This document shows, in pieces, positions 55,688-64,000 of a stretch of 64,000 bases of DNA; the stretch's first letter is position 1, and every line of letters starts with the position of its first letter. The position numbers were made by a program, and so were the translations under genes. The notes below the pieces were generated by a model, which was not told the origin of the DNA, made no database searches, and saw only the letters and a program-made list of their open reading frames with translations. The DNA is from JAKFWF01 sp963750535 (lineage in GTDB: Bacteria > Pseudomonadota > Alphaproteobacteria > Rhizobiales > Hyphomicrobiaceae). The stretch covers positions 425,675 through 489,674 of the forward strand of contig CAVVRF010000028.1 in the NCBI GenBank assembly GCA_963750535.1, written 5' to 3'.

Positions 55688-56518
55688 CTATTGCGCGGTC
55701 CATCCGCCTTCGACGGGAAGGGCAGTGCCGGTCATGGATGCTGCCGCCTCCGTGCACAGGAACACGGCCAGCGCGCCGAGTTGCTCGGTCGTGACGAACT
55801 GCCGGGTCGGCTGCGCGTGCAGCAGCACGTCCCTGATCACCTGCTCCTCGGTGATGCCGCGCGCTCTCGCGGTCTCCGGGATTTGCTTCTGCACCAGCGG
55901 CGTGAGCACATAACCTGGACAGATGGCGTTGACCGTGATGCCAAATTCGGCGGTTTCGAGCGCCACCGTCTTGGTGAGGCCGACGATCCCGTGCTTCGCC
56001 GCGACATAGGCTGACTTGAACGGCGATGCGACCAGCCCGTGCGCCGAGGCAACATTGATGATGCGACCCCATTTCCGGGCCTTCATTTCTGCGACAACGG
56101 CTCGCGTGGCATGGAACGCCGACGACAGATTGATTGCGATGATGGCGTCCCACTTTTCCGGCGGAAACGTCTCGATCGCTTCCACGTGTTGAATACCCGC
56201 GTTATTGACGAGCACGTCAACGCTGCCGAATGCATTGCGCGTATCTGCGACCATGCCCGCGATTTCGGCCGGCTTCGACATGTCGGCCGCCGAATAGGCC
56301 GTCTTGACATCGCAGGCCTTGGCGAGCTCAGCGCGCGTCGTCTCGATCTCGTTCCTGTCGCCGAAGCCGTTCAGCATGACGTTCATGCCGGCGGCGGCGA
56401 ATGCTCGCGCGATACCGAGGCCGATGCCACTGGTTGAGCCGGTTACGATGGCGCTCTTACCGGCGAGTTCGCGATTGCGTGTTTGCATTGCCGTGTGAGA
56501 TGAAGTGGTGGCCGCCAT
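55688..56518 (-). CDS. bdhA: 3-hydroxybutyrate dehydrogenase
   Basis: A 276-residue classical SDR. NAD motif TGSTSGIGLGIA (about residue 26), VNNAGIQHVEAIE, catalytic Ser in NVASAHG, YVAAK as Tyr-x-x-x-Lys, and the 3-hydroxybutyrate-specific ICPGYVLTPLVQKQIP. The sequence ends ALPVEGGWTAQ as in BdhA. An AAGGAGAG site precedes the ATG. It oxidises (R)-3-hydroxybutyrate to acetoacetate in ketone body/PHB use. Followed by the patatin gene. Confidence 0.92.
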   Translation of the reverse strand: MAATTSSHTAMQTRNRELAGKSAIVTGSTSGIGLGIARAFAAAGMNVMLNGFGDRNEIETTRAELAKACDVKTAYSAADMSKPAEIAGMVADTRNAFGSVDVLVNNAGIQHVEAIETFPPEKWDAIIAINLSSAFHATRAVVAEMKARKWGRIINVASAHGLVASPFKSAYVAAKHGIVGLTKTVALETAEFGITVNAICPGYVLTPLVQKQIPETARARGITEEQVIRDVLLHAQPTRQFVTTEQLGALAVFLCTEAAASMTGTALPVEGGWTAQ

Positions 56519-56545
56519 GGCACTCTCCTTTTCGAATTGAAGCAG

Positions 56546-57304
56546 TCAGTGTGAGCTCGAGCGCTGCGCCTTCAGCCGCTTGCAGGCGACCGGGATGAGC
56601 GACAGGACCGCGAGGCCGACGAGCGCCGTTATCACCTGTGGCGTCAGCGCGCCCCTGAGGGAGAACTCCTGCATCGAGTTGAAGATGCTGCCGAGGCCGG
56701 CGCCAATCGAGGCGAACACGAACGTGCCGGGAATGATACCAAAGAATGTCGAGATCACGAACTTGCCGAGCGGGACGCCGAGAAATGCCGGCACGAGATT
56801 GACGACGAAGAATGGAAATCCCGGTACAAGACGGAGCACCAGCAGGTAGCTCGTCGCATCCTCCTTGAACCCGGCCTCCATCTTTGCAAGCCAGGGTCCG
56901 GCCTTTGCGCGCAGCAGGTCGGCGAGCAGGTAACGTGCCGCCATGAAGACCGCCGTGGCGCCGATGGTGGCACCAACGACCACGGCCGCTGTTCCTTCCC
57001 AGATACCGAACAGAAAGCCGCCAGTAAGAGTCAGAATGACGCCGCCCGGCACCGACAGAGCGGTCGCAGTGGCATAGGCCACAACGAACAGCAGCACGGC
57101 TTTGACTGGCATGCCGGCGACAAACGACATCAGCTCACCACGATGCTGGCGAAGCTGCTCGAAAGTCAGGTACTTGTGCAGGCCGAAGCCAAAGAATACC
57201 GCCATGCCGGTGGCAATGAATGCAAGCGGCACCAGCTTTTTCCACGACAGTGTCGCAGGTGCGGTCTTGAGCGGCATTGCGTCAATTGGGTTCGACTTTT
57301 GCAT
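56546..57304 (-). CDS. TVP38/TMEM64 (DedA-like) membrane protein
   Basis: A 252-residue membrane protein of the VTT/SNARE-associated family, with about six hydrophobic segments. Signatures: LSVPGGVILTLTGGFLFG (first re-entrant loop), LVLRLVPGFPFFVVNLVPAF (second, with the Arg-x-x-Pro-x-Phe-Pro core). The ATG at 57304 follows GGAAAGGAAACCTC. Such proteins move or scramble lipids or couple to proton flux; its partner is unknown. It lies 27 bp upstream of bdhA and may share its transcript. Confidence 0.85.
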   Translation of the reverse strand: MQKSNPIDAMPLKTAPATLSWKKLVPLAFIATGMAVFFGFGLHKYLTFEQLRQHRGELMSFVAGMPVKAVLLFVVAYATATALSVPGGVILTLTGGFLFGIWEGTAAVVVGATIGATAVFMAARYLLADLLRAKAGPWLAKMEAGFKEDATSYLLVLRLVPGFPFFVVNLVPAFLGVPLGKFVISTFFGIIPGTFVFASIGAGLGSIFNSMQEFSLRGALTPQVITALVGLAVLSLIPVACKRLKAQRSSSH

Positions 57305-57424
57305 GAGGTTTCCTTTCCGGGTTCGGGTGCGGCGTGCGAACTGCACCGCTGTCGCGTCAGATAGGGCGCGATAATCGAAGCCATGTCGCCGTGTCATGCT
57401 TCTGCAATTGCCGGCTGGCCTGGA

Positions 57425-58207
57425 TCAGGGCCCGTTGATCGGCAGGTGGATCGCGAAGCAGGCCCCACGACTGGTCGCGCCGGTTGAAACCTCGACATTG
57501 CCGCCATGGCGCTCGGCGATGAGACGAACGATCCACAAGCCCAGCCCCCACGAGGCGCTCCTGCCGTCGTATCGGGCGGACAGCGTCGTGAACGGCCGGA
57601 AGGCCCGTTTGAGGTCGAGTTCCGACAGTCCCTGGCCCTCATCGGATATCGAGATCACGGCGTGTCGGCCCACACGGGCGATTCCGCAGGTCACCTTGGT
57701 CCCAGCCGGCGCGTACTTCACTGCATTGCCGACCAGATTGCCGACTGCCTCGGCAAGGAGCGTCTGGTCGCCGATAACCGGGCACCGCATGGCACCGGTA
57801 CTGTCGATCGAAACGCTCCGACTCTCAGCAACCGGCCGATTGAGTTCGGCGGCCCTTTCCACGACGTCGCCGAGATCAACGAGTGACGCCTTGTACGACA
57901 GGGGGTCCCCGGTCTCACGTGTACGCTGCAAAAAGCCATTCAACATCGCCTCGAGCGCGTCGATCATCGCTTGCGCCTTTTCGGTGGTCGCTTTGACGCG
58001 ATCCAGCGCCTGAATTTGCGCATACGTTTCAACGAGCTCGATCAGGACGGATAGATTGGCGAGCGGCCCGCGCAAGTCATGGGCGATAATGGTCAAAGCG
58101 CCCAGCAAGGCTGCATCCTTGGGCTGGGGCACCGGTCCGGGCGTTTGCTGCGGCTTCAGCTGCTTGTATCCCTTGATTGGCAGCAGCTCTGCGATCTGTG
58201 ACTGCAT
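57425..58207 (-). CDS. Soluble sensor-less histidine kinase
   Basis: A 260-residue cytoplasmic kinase without input domain. H-box IIAHDLRGPLANLS (about residue 43), a long dimerisation helix pair, N-box LLAEAVGNLVGNAVKYAP, G1 ISDEGQGLS and G2 SWGLGLWIV are all intact. Only about 30 residues precede the H-box. No response regulator gene is adjacent. Its ATPase segment resembles the short protein encoded at 60144-60629, a probable decayed relative. It is divergent from a LysR regulator. Confidence 0.85.
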   Translation of the reverse strand: MQSQIAELLPIKGYKQLKPQQTPGPVPQPKDAALLGALTIIAHDLRGPLANLSVLIELVETYAQIQALDRVKATTEKAQAMIDALEAMLNGFLQRTRETGDPLSYKASLVDLGDVVERAAELNRPVAESRSVSIDSTGAMRCPVIGDQTLLAEAVGNLVGNAVKYAPAGTKVTCGIARVGRHAVISISDEGQGLSELDLKRAFRPFTTLSARYDGRSASWGLGLWIVRLIAERHGGNVEVSTGATSRGACFAIHLPINGP

Positions 58208-58392
58208 CGGGTGAACCTTTCGCGCCGAAGTAGTTCGGTCCTTGGGACGCTACGCGCGCTTGCGACCGGCGTGAAATATGGTTTCGCTAGGGATTCGATA
58301 GCTTGCCTGCATGGTCTTGAGCCGCGACAAAATATCGGCGATGTCATAGAGTTATCGTTGCGGCAAGAGCGCAGTAAACAGGTCTCTACTGC

Positions 58393-59280
58393 ATGGAAAT
58401 GCACCAGATCCGCTATTTTCTCGGCGTCTCGCGTACGCTGAATTTCACGCGCGCGGCCGAGGAGTGCAACGTCTCGCAACCTTCACTGACGCGCGCCATC
58501 AAACTGCTCGAGGAAGAGTTGGGCGGTGAATTGTTCCGCCGCGAACGCAACCTCTCGCATCTGACCGACCTTGGCCAGCGGATGCTGCCGCTCATGCAGC
58601 AGTGCTACGATACCGCGCTGGGTGTGAAGTCGCTGGCGACCTCGATGAGGCGAGGCGAGATTGCCGCGCTGCGCGTCGCGCTGTCGCGAACCATCGATAT
58701 GGCGCTGCTGATTCCGTTTCTCTCGCAGTTGATGCGGGCGATGAACGGCTTGGAACTCAAGTTCCTGCGCGGAACGGCGGCCGAGATCGCAGAGATCATG
58801 AAACAGGGTAACGCTGATCTCGCGATTTCGGGCCCTATGGCCACTTCTTGGGAACGCTTCGATGCCTGGCCGCTATTCACGGAGAGCTTCGCGCTGCTCG
58901 TCAGCGCCCAGCACCGGCTTGCGGATCGCGCCACGGCCGGAATCGACGATCTTCGACAGGAGCGGTTGCTGATCCGCACTTACTGCGAGCTGGCGGAGCA
59001 GCTGGCAGCCCAGCTCCGCAGCCATGGCCTTGCAGTCGTTCACGGCCACGAGGTCTCCTCCGAGCGCGATCTTATCTCCTTGCTGGAAAGCAACATGGGC
59101 GTTGCCATTGTTCCACGCAGCACCTCGGTCTCGGAAGCACTGCGGCGCTTGCCAATCGACGCCCTCGAGCTCAAACGCACCGTCTACCTCTACACCGTCG
59201 CAGGACGCCCGCGATCGGCGGCGGCGGCAACGCTGATGAAGCAGCTGCAGGCAGCAGACTGGTCGAGCGCGGTGAGTTAG
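58393..59280 (+). CDS. LysR-family transcriptional regulator
   Basis: A 295-residue regulator. The N-terminal winged helix-turn-helix (MEMHQIRYFLGVSRTLNFTR, then CNVSQPSLTRAIKLLEEELG) is followed by a two-lobe co-inducer domain from about residue 90. Its gene ends four bases inside the 3' end of the convergent peroxiredoxin-like gene and is divergent from the kinase at 57425-58207. Possible targets are either neighbour; LysR proteins often act on a divergent gene. Confidence 0.9.
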   Translation: MEMHQIRYFLGVSRTLNFTRAAEECNVSQPSLTRAIKLLEEELGGELFRRERNLSHLTDLGQRMLPLMQQCYDTALGVKSLATSMRRGEIAALRVALSRTIDMALLIPFLSQLMRAMNGLELKFLRGTAAEIAEIMKQGNADLAISGPMATSWERFDAWPLFTESFALLVSAQHRLADRATAGIDDLRQERLLIRTYCELAEQLAAQLRSHGLAVVHGHEVSSERDLISLLESNMGVAIVPRSTSVSEALRRLPIDALELKRTVYLYTVAGRPRSAAAATLMKQLQAADWSSAVS

Positions 59281-59984
59281 GCAGATGCATTGAGCGCGGC
59301 GACAAGGTCGTCCGCGTCCATGCGCCGGCTATAGTCGGGATCAACGAACCGAGCCGTGATTGCCCCGTTCCGTGCGACGACGAATGTTGCCGGGATCGGT
59401 ACGAACCAGCTTGCGGTGCCTTGATAGGCGGAAAGGTCACGGCCCAGGTCCGTCAAGAGCTGCTGCATTTCACCCCCGAGCCAGATCGCGAGATTGAGTG
59501 ACAGTGCGTAGCCGTTACCGATATCCGAGAGGATCTTGAATCCTGCCCGCGCTTCGTCCTTCTGTTTCAAAGTGTACTGCTGCCGTTCCGGCGTGATCGC
59601 AACGATCTGTGCGCCGATGGCCTCTACGCGCTCCTGTACCTGCGCCAGTGCATGTGCATGGATCCGGCAATAGGGACACCAATGGCCGCGAAGGAATGTC
59701 ACGGCGACCGGCCCGTTCGCGAGCAGTTCATCGAGACCAACGAGATTGCCCTGCTCATCGGGAAGCAGGAAGGATGGCATGGGGTCGCCGACGTCTGGCG
59801 CCGAGGCGCCGGCGCTGGCCTGGTTCAGGCGCGCGACAAGTCGATCGAACGCCTCTGTGTACGGCATAAATTGCAGGCGCAGGGCTTCTGCATATTTCGC
59901 GAGGCGCTCGTTCACCGGTGCGTTCATGTCGCGGGCTTCGAGAAAGGCCGCATTGAGCGCTTGGGCAATTGTCTCTTGCGTCAT
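59277..59984 (-). CDS. Peroxiredoxin-like (AhpC/TSA) thiol protein
   Basis: A 235-residue thioredoxin-fold protein with an extra N-terminal helical region of about 75 residues. The active site is VTFLRGHWCPYCRIHAHAL; a CPYC pair in place of the single peroxidatic Cys places it among peroxiredoxin-like/AhpC-TSA group proteins. DPMPSFLLPDEQGN and ATFVVARNGAITARFVDPDY are standard. Likely reduces peroxides or disulfides in the cytoplasm; substrate unproven. Convergent with the LysR gene. Confidence 0.85.
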   Translation of the reverse strand: MTQETIAQALNAAFLEARDMNAPVNERLAKYAEALRLQFMPYTEAFDRLVARLNQASAGASAPDVGDPMPSFLLPDEQGNLVGLDELLANGPVAVTFLRGHWCPYCRIHAHALAQVQERVEAIGAQIVAITPERQQYTLKQKDEARAGFKILSDIGNGYALSLNLAIWLGGEMQQLLTDLGRDLSAYQGTASWFVPIPATFVVARNGAITARFVDPDYSRRMDADDLVAALNASA

Positions 59985-60143
59985 GTGACCACCCCAGTGC
60001 AGCCTCGGCGCACCGGCCGGATTCCAGCAGGGCCATGGCCGGCTGTCGCATCGGCGTCAGCAATCGCCCCACGACGACATGTAACGCTACCACGACAGAG
60101 TGGTGGATCACAGGCGCCGTCAACCCCAGGCAAAGCGCCACAC

Positions 60144-60629
60144 TCAGTGCACATGCGCCGCAGTCTCGCTCAGCGGCCAGGACCACAGCTCGTCGACCCA
60201 ATCCATCCCCGTTCCGGACGCCGCTGCGGCCGAAGTCGGGACTGCGAAGCGCAGGTGAAGCCGGACCTCGCCGTCCCTGATACCGGCCTGACAGGTGACG
60301 TGACTGCCCCACTGGGCGTTCTGAATCGCTCGCCCGAGCAGCCGACTGAGTTTTTGCAGCAAGCCGGGCTGGTCTTCCGATTTCAGGACTTCATCGAGAG
60401 CATGACAACGGATCCGAATGTTTCGCTTCATCGCGCTGTTTCGATTTAGCTCGACGGCCATCGACAGGATATCGGCCAGCTCGGCGCTGGAGCCACCCTC
60501 GACCGGTGCCGTGGTCTGGCGGGCTGTTTCTGCTGAAGACCCCGGACTGCGATCGAGAGCGGATCGCACCGGAGCAACGTCCAGAAACGTCTCGTGAGTG
60601 CCGGAGTGAACGGTGGCAGCGGTGTTCAT
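60144..60629 (-). CDS. Hypothetical protein resembling a degenerate histidine-kinase ATPase fragment
   Basis: A 161-residue protein without full catalytic motifs. Residues about 50-130 line up with the kinase at 57425-58207: MAVELNRNSAMKRNIRIR matches its AAELNRPVAESRSVSI, and LLQKLSRLLGRAIQNAQWG with VTCQAGIRDGEV matches its N-box region and VTCGIARVGRH. The H-box and both G-boxes are absent, and the N-box asparagine pattern is altered. It could be a decoy or dimerisation partner of the kinase, or simple decay. GAGG precedes the ATG. Conservation elsewhere is not visible from this sequence. Confidence 0.6.
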   Translation of the reverse strand: MNTAATVHSGTHETFLDVAPVRSALDRSPGSSAETARQTTAPVEGGSSAELADILSMAVELNRNSAMKRNIRIRCHALDEVLKSEDQPGLLQKLSRLLGRAIQNAQWGSHVTCQAGIRDGEVRLHLRFAVPTSAAAASGTGMDWVDELWSWPLSETAAHVH

Positions 60630-60882
60630 GACGCGACCTCGATGTTCAAGAATGATGGCATGAAAGCTACCGATTGCCGCAGCAATCGTGAAATACCGAC
60701 TCGCTCGCTATTCCATAGGCTGCGACTATAGCGTGCGTGCTTTCAGCGTTCGAGCGGGACATGGTCCATGGCGCTCATGCCTATTCCCTCGGGTCCGTCT
60801 CAAGTCATGACGGCACAGCTACACCACGCCTTGAGGCATGATCCCGTCGAGCGTGCATTCGCAATTTCGAGCCGGAACTGCG

Positions 60883-61917
60883 TCAGCGCTTCTCGAATGG
60901 AAAAATGACCTTCCAATCCGTCTTCATGTCGACAACCGTCCATTTGTTCGCCTTCGCGGCGTCCAAGGCCTTGTCGAGGCGGCCGAAGGGTGTGTTCCGA
61001 TCGTAGGCGTATTCGCGTTCCGCATCGGTGTGGTGAACGATTAGCCCGAAGCGCACGCCGCCGGCCATCGTGGTCCACTGCAGCATTTCGAGGTCGCCGT
61101 CGGAATTGCCGAATGCCGCGATCGGCCGGCGACCGATATGTTCGTTGACCCCAATTGGCTTGCCGGCCTTGTCATCGACAAAATTGACCTCCGGCAGACG
61201 GAATAGGATCGGCCTTCCGTCGCGCATCTCGAACTTTGTCTTGATCGACGAGCCCACCACCTGCTCGGGTGGAATGCCATAGACCTTTTCGGTCCACGGT
61301 CGCATGAACTCGATGCCGCCGCCGGAGACGATGTAGGTCTTGAAGCCATTGGCGCGCAAATAGGTGAGCAGCTCGAGCATCGGCTGATAGACGAGATCCG
61401 TATAAGGACGCTTGAAACGCGGATGACGCGCCGTGGCGAGCCAATCCGTGACGATCTGGGCAAATTCCTCGGTGGTCATTCCGGCATGACTTACCATGAT
61501 CAATTCCACCAAGCCGTGCTCACCGGATTCGGCAAGCGTCTTCATGTCACCTTCAATTGCTGCCTTGAACGGCTGCTTGTCCTTCCATTCCGGATGCTGG
61601 GGCGCCATCGCCTTGACGCGGTCGAGCGCGAAGGCCAGCTGAAAGTACATCGGATGCTCGGCCCACAGCGTGCCGTCGTTGTCGAAGGTGGCGATGCGTT
61701 CGGGGGGCGGCACGAAATCCGCCCCGCCTTGTCGCGTAACGCGGGCGACGAATTCGACAATCGCCTGCTTGGTGGTACCGTCGTTCCACGACGGCAGCGG
61801 GTCGATCTGCGCCCGAACAGAGGCGGGAACAACCATTCCGGAGAAGGCCGGAAGCAATGCCAGTGCAGTGAGCATTGCGCGGCGGTTGATGTCACGTGGC
61901 GGCTGGTTCGGTTCCAT
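60883..61917 (-). CDS. Exported HAD-superfamily phosphatase-like protein
   Basis: A 344-residue protein with an export signal (NRRAMLTALALLPAFSGMVV, cleavage near VRAQ; the Arg pair hints at Tat). HAD motif I is FDNDGTLW, motif II is YIVSGGG, the motif III Lys is in SSIKTK, and motif IV is FGNSDGDLEML. The cap lies between motifs I and II. Likely a periplasmic phosphomonoesterase of the PhoE/serine-phosphatase-like type. AAGGGC lies before the ATG. Downstream of the sulfatase gene on the same strand, 265 bp away. Confidence 0.85.
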   Translation of the reverse strand: MEPNQPPRDINRRAMLTALALLPAFSGMVVPASVRAQIDPLPSWNDGTTKQAIVEFVARVTRQGGADFVPPPERIATFDNDGTLWAEHPMYFQLAFALDRVKAMAPQHPEWKDKQPFKAAIEGDMKTLAESGEHGLVELIMVSHAGMTTEEFAQIVTDWLATARHPRFKRPYTDLVYQPMLELLTYLRANGFKTYIVSGGGIEFMRPWTEKVYGIPPEQVVGSSIKTKFEMRDGRPILFRLPEVNFVDDKAGKPIGVNEHIGRRPIAAFGNSDGDLEMLQWTTMAGGVRFGLIVHHTDAEREYAYDRNTPFGRLDKALDAAKANKWTVVDMKTDWKVIFPFEKR

Positions 61918-62127
61918 GATCGGTGCCCTTCATTCATACGAAGCAACCTGCTGCTCGACGGCAGATTACTGAGTTTCGCCTTCATGGTCCGCGAGCCACG
62001 GCCGATTGCGCGTGCGATTAAGAGTTCATCACAATACTTCACTTTGCATACGGCGAGGACCGCTTTCGGCACACGGCGGCGCGACACGAGGTCGATAGAT
62101 TGTTGCCCCGGGTCTTGCCTTCGGCTG

Positions 62128-62154
62128 CGGGCGACCCATTATGGGCCGCCCGCT
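62128..62154 (-). terminator. Hairpin downstream of the sulfatase gene
   Basis: GCGGGCG and CGCCCGC form a 7-bp stem, extended after one mismatch by CCCA/TGGG, with a very short loop. It begins 30 bases past the sulfatase stop on the minus strand. There is no T-run after it, so it is a weak intrinsic terminator candidate. Confidence 0.45.
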
Positions 62155-62183
62155 TGGTCGGTGTTACGCGCCAGTCGCGCGAG

Positions 62184-63891
62184 TCATTCGCTCCGATGGC
62201 CGGATTGCTGCATTGCTTTCAGAATTCCATCCAGGTTGTAGGTCTCCGGCGCCTGCATTGGCGGGAACTCCTTGTATGACGTCAGCTCCTTCAGCCAGAG
62301 CAATTGGCCGATGGGCAGGATGTTCCAGTCGTAGAGATACGCGGTGCTTGGCGAGCCAATCGAACCGGCGTAGCCCAATAGCGACTTCGCGTCGGCACCA
62401 ACCGTTTGCTCGAAGGGATCGCGCTTGATGTTGGCAATCTGGGTCCAGTGATAGGTCGTGGCCCCATAAAGTCCGCCGGTCGCGGTGTCGGGCACCATCG
62501 TGTAATAGAGCTTCCAGTTCTTGTAGCGAACCGCCGATGGTTGCGAGCCGGTGTAGTAGAAAAAGACTTCGCGCGCCGATTTCTCCGACGTGCCTTCGAG
62601 ATAGGCGCGCTGGTCGATACCATCGAGCGTGGTCTTGACGATCCCGGGGTAACTGCCGGTCTCGATCCGCTTCTTCAGCTCGTCTCCCTTCGGACCGCCG
62701 GCGATGTTCACCAACGTCGGCAGCCAGTCGAGGGCGGAGAACATCTGGTTCTTGACCGTGCCCGGCCTGATGTGTCCCGGCCAACGGACGACGAGCGGCG
62801 CGCGCATGCCGCCTTCCCAGGTGGTCAACTTCCCGCCTTTGAAGGGGGTGGTGCCGCCATCCGGGAATGTGATGTTCTCGGCGCCGTTGTCGGTGGTGAA
62901 GACGACAATGGTGTTGTCGAGTTGGCCCATGTCCTCCAGCTTCTTGAGGACGTAGCCGATATTGTCGTCCATCTGCTTCATGCCGGCTTCGTTGAGGCCC
63001 CAGTCCTTGCCTCCCGGCTCACCGATCATGGCCTCGTACTTCGGTGGCAGCACGGTCGTGATGTGCATGCGCGCCGGGTTGTACCAGACGAAGAACGGCT
63101 TGTTGGTCTTCTTGGGATCGTTGCGGTCGAGGAAATCGATGACCTTGGTCGAGATCTCTTCGTCCACGGTCCGCGAACGATCGAGGGTGAGCGGGCCCTC
63201 ATCCTTGCACGTCATGTTCTTCTGCGTACCGTCGGAAGACTTGCAGGCGAGGACGGGCCGCGGCGGTGTCAGACAGGTCGCCGTCCTGGGATCCACGGCG
63301 CCGGGAACCTCAGCAAGGCCCGGGATCGGTGTGTTGCGACACGGCGGAGCAATTCCTTGCACAGTCGGGGTCTTGTTGATGTCAGGAAAGCTCACTCCCT
63401 GCATCGCGTCGAGGTGATACAAATAGCCCCAGAACTCCTGGAAGCCATGCGCGGTCGGCAGCGCCTCGGCATGATCGCCAAGGTGGTTCTTGCCGAACTC
63501 GCCGGTGCTATAGCCGAGATCGAGCAGGAACTTCGCCACCGCCGGCGTGCCCGGACGCAACCACGACGGACTGCCGGGTAGCTGCGGCGGGATCATGCCC
63601 GTGCGCAGCGGATGCATGCCGGTGAAGAAAGCGTTGCGTCCTGCCGTGCAGCTTTGCTCGGCGAGGTAGTCCATGAAGATCGCGCCTTCCTGGCCGATCC
63701 TGTCGATGTTGGGCGTTTCTCCCACCATCAGACCGCGATGGTAGATGCTCGGCTGCATGAAGCCGATATCGTCACCCATGATGAAGAGAATGTTGGGCTT
63801 CGCCTGTTGCTGCTGCGCGGATGCCGTGCGTCACCGTCAGGGTGGCAAGCAAAGCCAGCAAACCAAGACTGATGCTTCTGCGAACAATCAT
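62184..63891 (-). pseudogene. Secreted sulfatase (arylsulfatase type), frameshift in the signal peptide
   Basis: About 568 residues. The body reads KPNILFIMGDDIGFMQP (metal Asp pair), the sulfatase signature SCTAGRNAFFTGMHPLRTG with the cysteine that becomes formylglycine (C-x-A-x-R), FGKNHLGDH, HITTVLPP and VFTTDNGAENIT (metal Asp/Asn). The natural start is ATG at 63891 after GAGGAAAATGAATC, giving a signal peptide ISLGLLALLATLTVTH. One extra base near 63825 (CACGGCATCC for CACGCATCC) shifts from that leader into ASAQQQQAKPNIL. Otherwise intact. It hydrolyses sulfate (or phosphonate) esters in the periplasm; needs a formylglycine-generating enzyme encoded elsewhere. Confidence 0.82.
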
Positions 63892-64000
63892 GATTCATTT
63901 TCCTCAAATATGACTGCCCGAGCCGGACCGGCAGTCTTCGTCCTAATTGGATTATGCTGATGGGGTGGTGGCTCGTTCGCGCCAACACGCCATTCTCACT

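Noticed and set aside
1..64000. tRNA, rRNA, insertion sequences, integrases, CRISPR arrays or toxin-antitoxin pairs
   Set aside because: Looked for and not seen; the rearrangements present are explained by local tandem duplication.

Overview
The window is high-GC, densely coded bacterial chromosome. Gene content points to an alphaproteobacterium, most likely of the Hyphomicrobiales (Bradyrhizobium/Rhodoplanes-like). The pointers are several ABC and TRAP binding proteins, PQQ-type sugar dehydrogenases with c-type cytochromes, CaiB/BaiF and MaoC acyl-CoA enzymes, and bdhA next to a DUF3734 patatin. This placement is inference: no rRNA, tRNA, insertion sequence, CRISPR array or phage gene was seen.

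Layout. (1) 1-6.4 kb, minus strand: a catabolic operon for a sugar or sugar-acid-like substrate: SDR epimerase, TIM-barrel isomerase, TPP enzyme, second SDR, aldehyde dehydrogenase (frameshifted) and an IclR regulator as last gene. A TTGACA-16-TATGCT promoter lies in front. (2) 6.8-14.9 kb, minus: polyamine/opine-type ABC importer with amidohydrolase, M20 hydrolase and FAD amine oxidase. Divergent from it at 15.1-17.9 kb is an AbgB-like M20 gene coupled to a DoeA/creatinase-like M24 gene. (3) 18.5-27.6 kb, plus: a signalling island. A single-domain response regulator is followed by three tandem paralogous TRAP-type binding proteins with no DctQ/DctM permease, then a hybrid histidine kinase and a class III nucleotide cyclase fused to a receiver. 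The kinase and cyclase carry about nine frameshifts. (4) 27.9-35.5 kb: a complete ebo cluster (eboA, eboB / eboF / eboD, eboE, eboC) that also encloses a type 1 IPP isomerase (idi) and a TMEM220-like membrane protein. (5) 35.7-41.0 kb, plus: two PQQ-type sugar dehydrogenase/cytochrome c pairs and an MFS transporter.

(6) 41.1-48.2 kb, minus: a carbohydrate-type ABC importer inside a set of acyl-CoA genes (enoyl-CoA hydratase, family III CoA-transferase, MaoC). (7) 48.4-64.0 kb: accessory and housekeeping genes. These are a YjlB-like cupin, a second frameshifted aldehyde dehydrogenase, an MFS exporter, a secreted cupin, bdhA with a frameshifted patatin, a TVP38 membrane protein, and a soluble histidine kinase with a LysR regulator. 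They are followed by a peroxiredoxin-like protein, a degenerate kinase-like protein, a secreted HAD phosphatase and a sulfatase whose signal peptide is frameshifted.

The two systems most worth attention are the ebo cluster with its embedded isoprenoid gene and the orphan TRAP-binding-protein/kinase/cyclase island. In the ebo cluster a UbiA-type prenyltransferase (EboC) and a sugar-phosphate-cyclase relative (EboD) would act on an unknown metabolite, with Idi plausibly supplying the prenyl precursor. In the signalling island the binding proteins may serve as ligand sensors for a membrane kinase rather than for transport. A visible remnant of the response-regulator 3' end between binding proteins 1 and 2 shows how the array was duplicated.
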